Shown piece after piece: positions 15,988-25,303 of a DNA stretch of 64,000 nucleotides. The DNA lies in assembly GCF_024436175.1 (NCBI RefSeq), contig NZ_JANFQP010000002.1, positions 434,001 to 498,000 on the forward strand, given 5' to 3'. How positions within the stretch are numbered: the first letter of the stretch is position 1; each line of letters begins with the position of its first letter. Under the pieces are notes generated by a model. That model searched no databases and had not been told where the DNA came from. It saw only the letters and a program-made list of their open reading frames with translations. The position numbers were made by a program, and so were the translations under genes. The stretch comes from Kaistella montana. Lineage in GTDB: Bacteria; Bacteroidota; Bacteroidia; Flavobacteriales; Weeksellaceae.

Positions 15988-16514
15988 TGAAGAAACTTAG
16001 CCATTTAGAAACCGAAAGATTAACCATGTGTCCAATGTCTGTGGAAGACGCGGAATTTATTCTGGAACTTTATAATTCTCCAAAATTCATTGAGTTTATC
16101 GGAGATAGAAACATAAAAACCACTGAAGATGCGGCCAATTATATCACCCAAAAATTTCTTCCTCAGTATGAAAAACTAGGTTTTGGGAATTATTTGATCG
16201 TTCGAAAAACAGACAATAAAAAAATCGGTTCTGTGGGGATTTTTGAAAGAGAAGGATTGGATGTACACGATATCGGATTTTCATTTCTTCCTGAATTTGA
16301 AGGAAATGGATATGGTTTTGAATCTGCTTCAAAACTTTTATCAACGGCTGTTGAAGAATTTAGTTTAAAGAAAATTTCTGCAATTACGAGCAAAGAAAAT
16401 ATTTCATCCCAAAAACTGATTGAAAAATTAGGTTTGAAATTCCAAAAAATGGTAACACTTCCCGATGATGATGTGGAATTGCTATACTATGAAACTTCAA
16501 CAGAAAATATTTAA
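15987..16514 (+). CDS. GNAT family N-acetyltransferase (RimJ/RimL type), 175 aa
   Basis: The fold matches Acetyltransf_3: LETERLTMCPMSVEDAEFIL at the N-terminus, a central beta pair (GSVGIFEREGLDVHDIGFSF), the acetyl-CoA pyrophosphate loop in FLPEFEGNGYGFES near 100-113 and SSQKLIEKLGLKF near the C-terminus. The open frame extends 30 codons into the upstream gene, but ATG 15987, overlapping the previous stop by one base, gives the canonical N-terminus. The acceptor is unknown; related proteins acetylate protein N-termini or small amines. A terminator follows. Confidence 0.87.
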   Translation: MKKLSHLETERLTMCPMSVEDAEFILELYNSPKFIEFIGDRNIKTTEDAANYITQKFLPQYEKLGFGNYLIVRKTDNKKIGSVGIFEREGLDVHDIGFSFLPEFEGNGYGFESASKLLSTAVEEFSLKKISAITSKENISSQKLIEKLGLKFQKMVTLPDDDVELLYYETSTENI

Positions 16515-16522
16515 GCATAAAA

Positions 16523-16546
16523 AAAACGTGCTTTGAAGCACGTTTT
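16523..16546. terminator. Bidirectional terminator
   Basis: AAAACGTGCTT (16523-16533) and AAGCACGTTTT (16536-16546) form a near-perfect stem with A/T tails on both sides. It separates the GNAT gene from the convergent haem operon. A small GC-rich hairpin-like word (GCGCTCGCTTCGCTCGCGC, about 16572-16590) lies just before the hemE stop. Confidence 0.75.
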
Positions 16547-16592
16547 AATTTGTTTTAGATTCAACTTTTTGGCGCTCGCTTCGCTCGCGCTT

Positions 16593-17624
16593 CTAATAAT
16601 TCGGTTTCCAATCGACCACTGCTTTAATAAAAGCTTCGGCGTTTTCCAAAGGAATATTCGGTAAAATTCCGTGTCCGAGATTTACGATATATCGATCTTT
16701 TCCGAATCGGTTGATCATTTCGTTCACCATTTTTTTGATGGTTTCTGGTGTAGAATGCAATCTTGCAGGATCAAAATTTCCTTGTAAAGTCATCGAATGA
16801 TTTGTTAGAACTCTTGCAAACTCAGGTTTGATGGTCCAATCGACACCAAGTGCGGAAGCTTTAGACATCGTCATTTCTTCCAAAGCAAACCAGCAACCTT
16901 TCCCGAAAACTACTACGTGAGTAAGTGGACTCAATGCTTCAACAATTTGGTTGATGTATCTCCAAGAAAATTCCTCGTAATCGTCCGGAGAAAGCATTCC
17001 GCCCCAAGAATCGAAAATCTGAACGGCAGAAACGCCTTTTTCCACTTTTCTTTTCAAGTAAGCAATCGTAGTATCGGTAATTTTTTGAAGTAAAAGATGA
17101 GCCGCTTCCGAATTTTGAAAACAGAAAGTTTTGGCAATTTCAAACGCTTTAGAACCTTTTCCTTCCACACAGTAGCACAAAATCGTCCAAGGTGAACCGG
17201 CAAACCCGATTAACGGAATTTCATGATCCAATTTTTGAAGGGTAATTTCTATCGCATCAAATACATAGCCTAAAGTATCGTTTACATCAGGAACTTGGAT
17301 ATTTTGTACTTGTTCTAAAGTTCGGATCGGTTCGTCAAGCCATGGTCCTACATTTTCTTTCATCTTAAAATCTAATCCCATCGCTTGTGGAATTACCAAA
17401 ATATCAGAGAAAAGAATGGCTGCATCTAAAGGATATCTTCGGATCGGCATCATGGTAATTTCCGCAGCGAGTTCCGGAGTTTGGCATCTTGTGAAAAAAT
17501 CGTATTGATCACGAAGCGCACGGAATTCCGGCAAAAATCTTCCGGCCTGTCTCATCATCCAAACCGGTGGTCTTTCAACGGTTTCACCTCGTAATGCCTT
17601 TAAGTAAAGGTCGTTTTTAATCAT
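16593..17624 (-). CDS. hemE: Uroporphyrinogen decarboxylase, 343 aa
   Basis: HemE removes four carboxyl groups from uroporphyrinogen III to give coproporphyrinogen III. The active-site N-terminus is plain: [20 protein letters not shown] near 19-38, followed by [12 protein letters not shown] near 140 and the C-terminal [13 protein letters not shown] motif near 319. Length is standard. Its ATG overlaps the hemD stop by four bases (ATGA), so it is the last gene of the hemA-hemC-hemD-hemE operon. The later haem genes (hemN/hemF, hemG, hemH) and the hemB and hemL genes are not in this window. Confidence 0.96.
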   Translation of the reverse strand: MIKNDLYLKALRGETVERPPVWMMRQAGRFLPEFRALRDQYDFFTRCQTPELAAEITMMPIRRYPLDAAILFSDILVIPQAMGLDFKMKENVGPWLDEPIRTLEQVQNIQVPDVNDTLGYVFDAIEITLQKLDHEIPLIGFAGSPWTILCYCVEGKGSKAFEIAKTFCFQNSEAAHLLLQKITDTTIAYLKRKVEKGVSAVQIFDSWGGMLSPDDYEEFSWRYINQIVEALSPLTHVVVFGKGCWFALEEMTMSKASALGVDWTIKPEFARVLTNHSMTLQGNFDPARLHSTPETIKKMVNEMINRFGKDRYIVNLGHGILPNIPLENAEAFIKAVVDWKPNY

Positions 17625-18328
17625 AATTGTTTATTTTGTTCTGTCTCCACTTCTGGGCTGTAGTGGGAAGAAATTAAATTCAGCAAATCATCGATATTGC
17701 TTTCAGAGCTTGTTATTATGGGCTTTTGGGTCAGTTTTTCTAACTCTTTCGTGGTAGTTTGACCAATTGAAAACACCTGAATATCTTCTAAAGAATTAAA
17801 CTTTGCAAAACTACGCACACCACTCGGACTAAAGAAACAAACCGCATCGTATTTCGTAGAAATTGTCGGAAAAAGCAACTCAGTTTCGTAAACAGGGATT
17901 TTTTTGTAGGAAATGTTTTGCAACGGCAAAGCTTTATTCAATACATTTAAGGCAAGATTTCCACAGAAATGCAGAAACTTTTCTTTCGGACTGTTTTCAA
18001 TGATAAACTCTGCAAGTTCTTTAGCGTTTTTTGTCACTTTAAAGGTTCCGAAACCAAACTTACGAAGTTGTTTTTTAGTCATCGCACCTACTGCATAAAT
18101 CTTATTGAAATTGCGGTCGACGAAATTTTCATTGGGTTGAAAATCATTATCAAAGAACGAATTCACCGCATTTACACTGGTGAAAATCAACGATTTATCT
18201 TTCAAATCAAAAGATTCAACTTCCAAAGGATTTATTTTAATCACTTCTACAAAATCATAAGAAAAATGACCTCCTAATTTCTTGGAAATCATTAATGGAT
18301 TGATTTTTTTTGTAAAAAGAATTTTCAT
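17621..18328 (-). CDS. hemD: Uroporphyrinogen-III synthase, 235 aa
   Basis: HemD closes hydroxymethylbilane into uroporphyrinogen III with inversion of ring D. The family is poorly conserved, but the HemD pattern is visible: [13 protein letters not shown] near 48-60, [16 protein letters not shown] near 76-91, [11 protein letters not shown] near 141-151 and [12 protein letters not shown] near 163. Position between hemC and hemE, with a four-base overlap with hemE, supports the call strongly. Length is close to the usual 240-260 aa. Confidence 0.9.
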   Translation of the reverse strand: MKILFTKKINPLMISKKLGGHFSYDFVEVIKINPLEVESFDLKDKSLIFTSVNAVNSFFDNDFQPNENFVDRNFNKIYAVGAMTKKQLRKFGFGTFKVTKNAKELAEFIIENSPKEKFLHFCGNLALNVLNKALPLQNISYKKIPVYETELLFPTISTKYDAVCFFSPSGVRSFAKFNSLEDIQVFSIGQTTTKELEKLTQKPIITSSESNIDDLLNLISSHYSPEVETEQNKQL

Positions 18329-18370
18329 GAAACAAATTTTGAAAATAGAAGAAAACGAAGTGTTTTTCTG

Positions 18371-19285
18371 CTATTTTAATTGATTTTTAATCTCCATCAT
18401 TAGTTCTCTACCTCCATTATTCAATACTTTTTCGGCCAAAATTTTCCCGAAGTTCTCCGTTTCGTTCCACTGGAAAATTTCGTCCGTTTCGATGCAGTTT
18501 TTTCCGTCCAAAGAACATAATCTTGCTTGAAAACGAATCTCATTTTGATCATTCATTTCAGCAAAAGCTCCGATTGGTGCGGTACATCCTCCTTCTAAAG
18601 TATTGAGGAAATTTCTTTCAATATCAATGCAAATTTGTGTTTTTCTATGGTTGATTTCTTTAAATATTTCTTTGATTTCAGCATCATCAGCTCGTCCACA
18701 AATTGCAACAACACCTTGTGCAGGAGCCGAAATCATCATCGGAAGTTGCTCATAATCAATGTTTAAATCCATCCTTTTGATCGCCGCAAGCGAAAAGAGC
18801 GTTGCGTCAAAATCATTTTCTTCGAGTTTTTTCAAACGTGTTTGCACGTTTCCTCGGATATCTGAAATTTCCGTTCCCGGAAATTCTTTTTGCCAAAAAG
18901 CACGTCTTCTCAAACTGCTGGTTGCGATTTTCAAGTCCTTCAAATCCAGAGAAATCGATTCTTTTTTTCTCACCAAAACATCTTGTGGATAATCTCTCTC
19001 TAAAACTGCAATAATCTCAATGTTTTCAGGCAATTCGGTAGGAATATCTTTCAGAGAATGTACCGCGATATCCACTTCTTTATTGAGCAAAGCAATATCG
19101 AGATCTTTCGTGAAAACGCCTGTAATCCCCAATGAATAAAGAGGTTGAGTGAGATTTTTGTCCCCTGTGGAAACAATCGGAGTAATGTCGGTAATGAAAT
19201 TTCTGTTTTGCAGATTTCTTGCTACTTCCCGTGCTTGCCACAATGCGAGCGGCGAATTTCTGGTTCCAATTTTAATGCTTCTCAT
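18371..19285 (-). CDS. hemC: Hydroxymethylbilane synthase (porphobilinogen deaminase), 304 aa
   Basis: HemC joins four porphobilinogens on a dipyrromethane cofactor. The N-terminal IKIGTRNSPLALWQ, the VHSLKDIPTELPE loop and the cofactor-binding cysteine in GGCTAPIGAF (about residue 233) are all visible. The open frame reaches 8 codons further upstream (19309), but ATG 19285, starting MRSIKIGTR, matches the family start and overlaps the hemA stop by 14 bases. Second gene of the haem operon. Confidence 0.95.
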   Translation of the reverse strand: MRSIKIGTRNSPLALWQAREVARNLQNRNFITDITPIVSTGDKNLTQPLYSLGITGVFTKDLDIALLNKEVDIAVHSLKDIPTELPENIEIIAVLERDYPQDVLVRKKESISLDLKDLKIATSSLRRRAFWQKEFPGTEISDIRGNVQTRLKKLEENDFDATLFSLAAIKRMDLNIDYEQLPMMISAPAQGVVAICGRADDAEIKEIFKEINHRKTQICIDIERNFLNTLEGGCTAPIGAFAEMNDQNEIRFQARLCSLDGKNCIETDEIFQWNETENFGKILAEKVLNNGGRELMMEIKNQLK

Positions 19286-20546
19286 TGAATTCGTTATTAG
19301 GCTGTTCAACTAAAATTTCGTGCATCAATTTACTGATTTCTTCCGCTTTCAGAGGATTATCGATAATATATTTCGCAAATCTGTTGGTGATTTTCTGGAT
19401 CAGTTTATCCGAAAGTTGCATGTCGTTCACATCAACATACTTATGTTTTTTGTGAATATTGTGCATTTCGTTGCGTTCCATATTTTTCAATACCGCTTTG
19501 AAATGATGAATATTGGGGGCCAGTTTTCTTTTCTTTTCCCATTCCACAAAATCCTTGGTCATTTCTTTGATAATGCCTTCTGCTTTGGGAATTTCTTTTT
19601 GTCTTTGCATCATCGTTTCGCTGATGTGAAGCGAAAGTTGATCGACATCTACCAAACTTACATTGCCGTTTTCAGTAACATTTTTCTCCACATTATTCGG
19701 GATCGAAAGATCGATAACCAATGTTTCTTTTCCGTTCGGAAAATGGGTTTTATTAATAATCGGATGTTGCGCTCCTGTTGCCACAATGAGAATATCGGTT
19801 TCAGCGAGTTCTTCGTGTAAATTATCGAAAGGAATTTGTGGAATATTATACTTTTCCGCAATTTTTTCGGCTTTCTCAGAAGTTCTGTTGGCTACTTTTA
19901 CTTTCGGTTTATAAACGTGTTTTACCAAATTTTCTACCGTATTCTGGCCAATTTCCCCAACTCCTAAAAGCAAAATATTCTTGTCGGAAATCTGAGTTTG
20001 ATTTTTTAAAATATAATGAACCGCTGCATAAGAAACCGAAGCTGCTCCATTGGAAATCCCGGTTTCATTCTTAATTCTTTTTGAAATTTGAATTGCGGAA
20101 TTGATCGCTCTTTCCAAAAATGGATTGGAATTTTTCTTCTCTTTTTTGAAACGGTGGTAAGCATTTTTGATCTGCCCAATAATTTCAAAATCTCCAATGA
20201 TCTGGCTTTCCAAACCTGCCGCCACTCTGAAAAGGTGATTCAATGCTTCTTCGTGTTTCAAGATATTCACGTACTGCATGAATTCCGTAAGACTCACCCC
20301 GATAGTTTTGCAATAAAGTTCGGCAATCAACAGATAATTCTGCGTAGTGGTATAAATTTCGGTGCGGTTGCAAGTAGAAACCACAAATGCATCACCCATA
20401 TTTTGGTCATGTATTGCATTGACGAAATTTTTTACGTTCTCATCAAAAAAGGCGAATTTCCCTCTGGTTTCGGCATCAGCTTTCTCGAAACTGACGCTGA
20501 GAACAGCGAAATTGGCGGTTTTGTGAATGTTGGTATCCTGATTCAT
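19272..20546 (-). CDS. hemA: Glutamyl-tRNA reductase, 424 aa
   Basis: HemA commits glutamate to tetrapyrrole synthesis by reducing Glu-tRNA to glutamate-1-semialdehyde with NADPH (C5 pathway). The catalytic Cys59 sits in STCNRTEIY, the NADPH-binding loop is LLGVGEIGQNT near 206-216, and a C-terminal helical dimerisation domain follows. Length and order are normal. It leads the hemA-hemC-hemD-hemE operon and is divergent from mreB. The -7 box is only 10 bases from the ATG, so the leader is very short and leaves no room for an RNA switch. Confidence 0.96.
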   Translation of the reverse strand: MNQDTNIHKTANFAVLSVSFEKADAETRGKFAFFDENVKNFVNAIHDQNMGDAFVVSTCNRTEIYTTTQNYLLIAELYCKTIGVSLTEFMQYVNILKHEEALNHLFRVAAGLESQIIGDFEIIGQIKNAYHRFKKEKKNSNPFLERAINSAIQISKRIKNETGISNGAASVSYAAVHYILKNQTQISDKNILLLGVGEIGQNTVENLVKHVYKPKVKVANRTSEKAEKIAEKYNIPQIPFDNLHEELAETDILIVATGAQHPIINKTHFPNGKETLVIDLSIPNNVEKNVTENGNVSLVDVDQLSLHISETMMQRQKEIPKAEGIIKEMTKDFVEWEKKRKLAPNIHHFKAVLKNMERNEMHNIHKKHKYVDVNDMQLSDKLIQKITNRFAKYIIDNPLKAEEISKLMHEILVEQPNNEFNEKH

Positions 20547-20556
20547 AAAGCAACGG

Positions 20557-20564
20557 CAAATTTA
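20557..20564 (-). promoter_or_regulatory. -7 box TAAATTTG of the haem operon
   Basis: On the minus strand the box ends 10 bases before the hemA ATG (20546). No good -33 TTTG at 17-23 bases is seen. It implies a leader of at most a few bases. Confidence 0.5.
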
Positions 20565-20767
20565 AGACTTTAAATTGAATTAGTGAAGATTACGCAAAAT
20601 GAAAATTATCATTAAAATCTATAATAACCCGGTCGTTATTTCACCTTTTTTAATTAAAAATGAAATAATTGCTTCACAAAATTGTTATTAGGAAAGGGGT
20701 TCCAATTTTTAATAAAATTTTAACCAAATTTAGTAAGAATGTAATTTTTAGAACGGTTCTAAATTTA

Positions 20768-20775
20768 TATCTTTG
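20768..20775 (+). promoter_or_regulatory. -7 box TATCTTTG of the mre operon
   Basis: This exact TAnnTTTG match lies 25 bases before the chosen mreB ATG at 20801 and falls inside the longer open frame, supporting the shorter start. Confidence 0.6.
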
Positions 20776-20800
20776 TACACTTAAAAAAAATCACGAAAAA

Positions 20801-21826
20801 ATGGGGTTATTTGATATGTTCACGCAAGATATTGCGATTGACTTAGGAACTGCGAACACACTAATTATACATAATAATAAGATCGTTATCGATCAACCAT
20901 CGATTGTAGCCATCGAGCGTTCTACTGGAAAACCAATAGCAGTAGGCGAAAAGGCGAAACACATGCAAGGGAAAACCCATGAAGACATCAAAACCATCCG
21001 TCCTTTGAAAGATGGGGTAATTGCTGATTTTCATGCTTCTGAACACATGATTAAAGAGTTCATCAAACAAATTCCGGGTATTAAAGGAAAACTTTTTCAA
21101 CCTACTTTAAAAATCGTCATCTGTATTCCTTCTGGTATTACCGAAGTTGAAAAAAGAGCGGTAAGAGATTCTGCACAAAAAGTAAACGCTAAAGAAGTTC
21201 GTTTGATTTATGAACCAATGGCTGCCGCAATCGGGGTAGGAATTGATGTACAAAAACCTGAAGGTAACATGATTATCGACATAGGTGGTGGTACTACCGA
21301 AATCGCTGTAGTGGCTTTAGGAGGTATTGTTTGTGACAAATCTGTAAAAATCGCTGGTGATGTTTTCACCAATGATATTGCATATTACCTGAGAACTCAT
21401 CACAATTTATATATCGGTGAAAGAACTGCTGAGAGAGTAAAAATCGAAGTAGGATCTGCCGTGGAAGAACTCGATGTGGATATTGAGGACATTCCAGTTC
21501 AAGGACGTGATTTGATTACTGGTAAACCAAAAGAAATTATGGTGAACTACAAGGAAATCGCTCGTGCATTAGACAAATCGATCATCAGAATTGAAGATGC
21601 AGTAATGGAAACCCTTTCATTAACTCCACCTGAATTGGCTGCAGACATCTACAAAACAGGTATTTATCTTGCCGGTGGTGGTGCATTGCTTAGAGGACTT
21701 GCAGACAGACTTCACAAGAAGACAGGTCTTCCGGTTTTTGTAGCAGAAGATCCGTTGAGAGCGGTGGTTCGCGGAACCGGTATCGCTTTGAAAAACATGG
21801 ATAAATTCAACTTCCTGATTAAATAA
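20801..21826 (+). CDS. mreB: Rod shape-determining actin homologue MreB, 341 aa
   Basis: MreB forms membrane-bound filaments that organise lateral wall synthesis. The N-terminus MGLFDMFTQDIAIDLGTANT has the amphipathic start and phosphate-1 loop; IDIGGGTTEIAVV (phosphate 2) and LAGGGALLRGLADRL (adenosine) follow. The open frame extends 44 codons upstream (20669), but that part crosses the -7 box and lacks similarity to MreB, so ATG 20801 is used. First gene of mreB-mreC-mreD-mrdA-rodA; mreC starts 28 bases after the stop. Confidence 0.97.
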   Translation: MGLFDMFTQDIAIDLGTANTLIIHNNKIVIDQPSIVAIERSTGKPIAVGEKAKHMQGKTHEDIKTIRPLKDGVIADFHASEHMIKEFIKQIPGIKGKLFQPTLKIVICIPSGITEVEKRAVRDSAQKVNAKEVRLIYEPMAAAIGVGIDVQKPEGNMIIDIGGGTTEIAVVALGGIVCDKSVKIAGDVFTNDIAYYLRTHHNLYIGERTAERVKIEVGSAVEELDVDIEDIPVQGRDLITGKPKEIMVNYKEIARALDKSIIRIEDAVMETLSLTPPELAADIYKTGIYLAGGGALLRGLADRLHKKTGLPVFVAEDPLRAVVRGTGIALKNMDKFNFLIK

Positions 21827-21854
21827 TTTTTTAACTTTTTTACGACATTAACTG

Positions 21855-22706
21855 ATGGGATTTTTGCTGCGATTATTTTCGAAGAACGGTTTGTTCGTTT
21901 TCTTCCTATTTCTGCAGCTCACCGCTTTGGCATTGATTTTCAGCAGAAACTCAATGCAACAATCGTGGATTTCAGGGCAAACTGCAGCACTCAACTCATG
22001 GGTTTCCGGATATATCGATGAAGGTGCCTCTTACCTTAAACTGAAGCAAATCAACGAGCAGCTTGTTGCCCAAAATAAAGTTCTGATGGAGCAGGTTTAC
22101 GGAAAAAATACTTCTGGTATTCCTAATTTCAGAAAAGTTCACGATACCATCGGTGGCGGACAAATTTTTACTTTCGTAGACGGCGAAATCGTTTTCAACA
22201 GCATCAACCGGAAAGATAATTACTTCACCATCAACCGCGGAAGAAGAGATGGTGTTTTACCACAAATGGGCGTAATGGCTCCAAAAGGAATCGCCGGAAT
22301 CGTGATCAATTCTACGAATTCTTATGCTTTGGTGCAATCCGTTTTGAGTTTAAATAAAATTAAAATCAACGCTTCTTTAAAAAAATCTGGATATTTCGGA
22401 ACTTTAACTTGGAAAGGCGATGACTCTCGAATTATGCACCTTTCGGATGTTCCAAAATATGTTCCACTACAAATTGGCGACACCATCGTAACCGACGGTA
22501 AATCAGCCATTTTTCCTCAAGGAATTATGATTGGTAAAGTTTCCGGCTATGAAGTCGATAGCAAAACCGGTTTCTGGGATATTTCCGTAGAATTGAGCGA
22601 AAAAATGGGCAACCTGAGCAAAATTTATGTGGTGAAAAACCTAAAAAAAGCCGAAGTTCAAAAAATACAGGATACGCTACAAGCAACAATAAATAAAGAG
22701 AAATGA
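21855..22706 (+). CDS. mreC: Rod shape-determining protein MreC, 283 aa
   Basis: MreC is a bitopic inner-membrane protein that links MreB to PBP2 in the periplasm. One N-terminal membrane helix (LFVFFLFLQLTALALIF), a helical linker (LKLKQINEQLVAQNKVLMEQ) and two six-stranded barrels with GRRDGVLPQMGVMAPKGIAG near 128-147 and VGDTIVTDG-like IGDTIVTDGKSAIFPQG are visible. The stop overlaps the mreD start (ATGA). Confidence 0.94.
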   Translation: MGFLLRLFSKNGLFVFFLFLQLTALALIFSRNSMQQSWISGQTAALNSWVSGYIDEGASYLKLKQINEQLVAQNKVLMEQVYGKNTSGIPNFRKVHDTIGGGQIFTFVDGEIVFNSINRKDNYFTINRGRRDGVLPQMGVMAPKGIAGIVINSTNSYALVQSVLSLNKIKINASLKKSGYFGTLTWKGDDSRIMHLSDVPKYVPLQIGDTIVTDGKSAIFPQGIMIGKVSGYEVDSKTGFWDISVELSEKMGNLSKIYVVKNLKKAEVQKIQDTLQATINKEK

Positions 22707-23209
22707 TAAGCAGAACCCTATTTACCGATATCCTGATTATTGTTTTGCTGGTTGCATTACAAATTTTCGTGCTGAATCGCATTACGCTTTTCGGAAAATA
22801 CACACCGGTGCTGTATCCGGTTTTTGTGATGTTTTATCCTTTTTTTAGGAATCGTTTTCAGTTTTTGGCGCTCAGTTTCATCTTGGGATTAGGAATTGAT
22901 GCATTTTTGTACACTTGGGGAATCAACGCTTTTGCAACAACAGTAATTGCCTATTTCCGAACTTTAATTTTCCGAACTTCAACAGATACTTCTACGGATT
23001 TCTTTTCGTTTCAATCCTTGCAGTGGTCTCAATATCTATTTTTCATCTTATCGAGTATTTTTTTACACCAGCTTTTGGTACAATATCTTGAGTTTTTTAA
23101 ATTCAGTAGATTCTTTGAAATATTCTTAAATGTGTTGGCAACAAGTGCTATTTCCTTTATATTTATACTGATGTATGCTTTGGCATTTAAAGTAAAACAA
23201 AAGATTTAG
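22703..23209 (+). CDS. mreD: Rod shape-determining protein MreD, 168 aa
   Basis: This is a small, very hydrophobic protein with five or six membrane helices and few charged residues, as usual for MreD. Conserved family words are weak (an FILGLGIDAF turn near 52-61 matches the G-x-x-x-D position). The identity rests on membrane topology, length and position between mreC and mrdA, with a 4-base overlap with mreC. MreD is part of the elongasome; its exact role is unclear. Confidence 0.9.
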   Translation: MISRTLFTDILIIVLLVALQIFVLNRITLFGKYTPVLYPVFVMFYPFFRNRFQFLALSFILGLGIDAFLYTWGINAFATTVIAYFRTLIFRTSTDTSTDFFSFQSLQWSQYLFFILSSIFLHQLLVQYLEFFKFSRFFEIFLNVLATSAISFIFILMYALAFKVKQKI

Positions 23210-23287
23210 ACATTTACTTTTTTTAGAATTAATATTTCTAAACTTCAAAGATCGTCCATCCTTTAATGAAATGTTTAAAAGAACCTC

Positions 23288-25303
23288 ATGAAATCTCAGT
23301 ATCTCAAAATCACCATCATATTATCCCTACTTGTACTCATTTTTATTGCAAGACTTGCTTATTTGCAGTTATTTACTGACCGATATGCACTGAACGCGGC
23401 CAATACTTCCATTAAAACGGAATACATTATTCCGCAACGCGGCGTAATTTTCGACAGAAATGGGAAAATAATGGTAGGAAACCAGCCTTCTTACGAAATT
23501 TCTTTTACGGAAGCTTTGATAAAACCAGATTTTGATACTTTGGGATTCTGTAACTTAATGAAAATTACCAAGCAAGATTTCATTAAAAGAATCAACCTCA
23601 TCAAAAAAGAAAAATACTATTCGAAGCTCACTCCGATGACGTTCATGAAGAATTTGAGCAGAGAAGAAATCGCAAGAATACAAGAAATTATCTTTAAATA
23701 TCCCGCATTCAACATTGTTTCCAGACCACAACGACAGTATGAAGTTTCAACTTCCGGAAACTTGTTGGGTTACACCAATGAGGTTAATGATCGGGAAATC
23801 AAAAAAGATTCGGTTTATTATCTTCCAGGAGATTTCATCGGGAAAACCGGTATTGAAAAATCTTATGAAAAGCAACTCCGCGGTGAAAAAGGGGTACAAT
23901 ACATCCAAAAAGATATCCGCCTAAGAAACATCGGTCCTTACAAAAACGGAACTTTAGACAAAGAAGTAATCACCGGGAAAGATATTACCCTTACTATTGA
24001 TTACGATTTGCAAAAAATGGCCGAAGAAATGTTGGTTAACAAACAAGGTGCAATCGTTGCAATAGACCCTAAAAACGGTGAAATTCTTGTTCTTGCAACA
24101 GGTCCGGATATTGATCCCAACCTATTTGTAGGTCCAGAAAAAACCAAAAATCTGTATCGTTTGCAAATGGACACGATTTATAACAATCGTCCAACTTTCG
24201 ATCGTTCTCTGCAAGCTGCTTATCCGCCGGGTTCTACCTTCAAACTTCTCACAGCAGCAGCAGCCATGCAAATGGGCGTAATGGATGAAAACACCATCTT
24301 TCCTTGTGGTGGAGGATTTAATTATAAAGGATTAAGGGTAAAAGGACATGGTGGCGCAGATCCGCTGATTCCGGCAATTCAAGTTTCGAGTAACTGCTAT
24401 TTTTCCTATGCGTTTATTGCTATTATGAATAAATATCCCGGAAATCCATCAAAAGGAGTGGATGAATGGAAGAAAATCATGAGCAGCTTCGGTGTTGGTG
24501 AATTTCTAAATAATGATTTAGCGGTAGGTTCCAAAGGAAGAATTCCATCCGGAGCTTTTTACGAAAAAAGAAGCGGAAAAAAAGACTGGAGTTCTGCCTA
24601 CACGATGAACGGATCTATTTTCAACGGAATGGGACAAGGCGATGTATTGCTTACCCCGTTGCAAATGGCCAATGCTACCGCCGCTATCGTAAACAAAGGT
24701 TGGTATTACACCCCTCACATCGTGAAATCGATTGACGGAAAGCCAAATCCTGATCCAAGATTTAAAGTGAAACACAAAACCCTCGTAAATCCTAAACATT
24801 TCGAACCCATCATTAAAGGAATGGAAGCTGTAGTGCTTAATGGTACAGCAAGAGGGCTTAAATCCAACGACTTTACAATGTTGGCAAAAACCGGTACTGC
24901 ACAGGTTCCACAAGGAAAAGACAACTCCATCTTTGTATTGGCTGCACCGGCAGATAATCCTAAAATCGTCATCGCTGCGGTAATGGAACACGCTGGATTT
25001 GGAGCAACTTGGGCCGGACCTGCAGCTGTGGTAATTGCCGAAAAATATCTAACCGGCGATTTGAAAAGAGAACATCTCTATAAAAAACTGACTAACGCGA
25101 GTTTCATGCCTGAATACCGAAGACAATGGGATGCCGAATTGAAACGAAAAGGTCTTTACAAAGAACCCAACAAAGATTCACTTAGAATCCTGTCCATTGA
25201 AGACAGTTTGAAATTTACCAAAAACGAAACCTTGCGCGCAAAACTCATTTATAAAAGAGACTCGTTGCGATTGAAACTAAAAACCCAAACTCCTAAAAAA
25301 TGA
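23288..25303 (+). CDS. mrdA: Penicillin-binding protein 2, elongasome transpeptidase, 671 aa
   Basis: PBP2 crosslinks peptidoglycan of the lateral wall. An N-terminal membrane anchor (ITIILSLLVLIFIARLAYLQ) is followed by the dimerisation domain (PQRGVIFDRNGKIMVGN near 49-65) and the transpeptidase domain: SxxK in GSTFK (Ser316-Lys319), SxN in SSNCYF near 368, and KTGTAQ near 535. A C-terminal tail of about 60 residues is charged (RDSLRLKLKTQTPKK). The stop overlaps rodA by four bases. Confidence 0.96.
   Translation: MKSQYLKITIILSLLVLIFIARLAYLQLFTDRYALNAANTSIKTEYIIPQRGVIFDRNGKIMVGNQPSYEISFTEALIKPDFDTLGFCNLMKITKQDFIKRINLIKKEKYYSKLTPMTFMKNLSREEIARIQEIIFKYPAFNIVSRPQRQYEVSTSGNLLGYTNEVNDREIKKDSVYYLPGDFIGKTGIEKSYEKQLRGEKGVQYIQKDIRLRNIGPYKNGTLDKEVITGKDITLTIDYDLQKMAEEMLVNKQGAIVAIDPKNGEILVLATGPDIDPNLFVGPEKTKNLYRLQMDTIYNNRPTFDRSLQAAYPPGSTFKLLTAAAAMQMGVMDENTIFPCGGGFNYKGLRVKGHGGADPLIPAIQVSSNCYFSYAFIAIMNKYPGNPSKGVDEWKKIMSSFGVGEFLNNDLAVGSKGRIPSGAFYEKRSGKKDWSSAYTMNGSIFNGMGQGDVLLTPLQMANATAAIVNKGWYYTPHIVKSIDGKPNPDPRFKVKHKTLVNPKHFEPIIKGMEAVVLNGTARGLKSNDFTMLAKTGTAQVPQGKDNSIFVLAAPADNPKIVIAAVMEHAGFGATWAGPAAVVIAEKYLTGDLKREHLYKKLTNASFMPEYRRQWDAELKRKGLYKEPNKDSLRILSIEDSLKFTKNETLRAKLIYKRDSLRLKLKTQTPKK

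Noticed and set aside
20669-20800. 44-codon N-terminal extension of MreB
   Set aside because: It runs through the -7 box and lacks similarity to the family; ATG 20801 gives the canonical N-terminus.
20547-20800. Riboswitch between hemA and mreB
   Set aside because: Leaders are too short (about 10 and 25 bases after the -7 boxes) to hold a structured switch.
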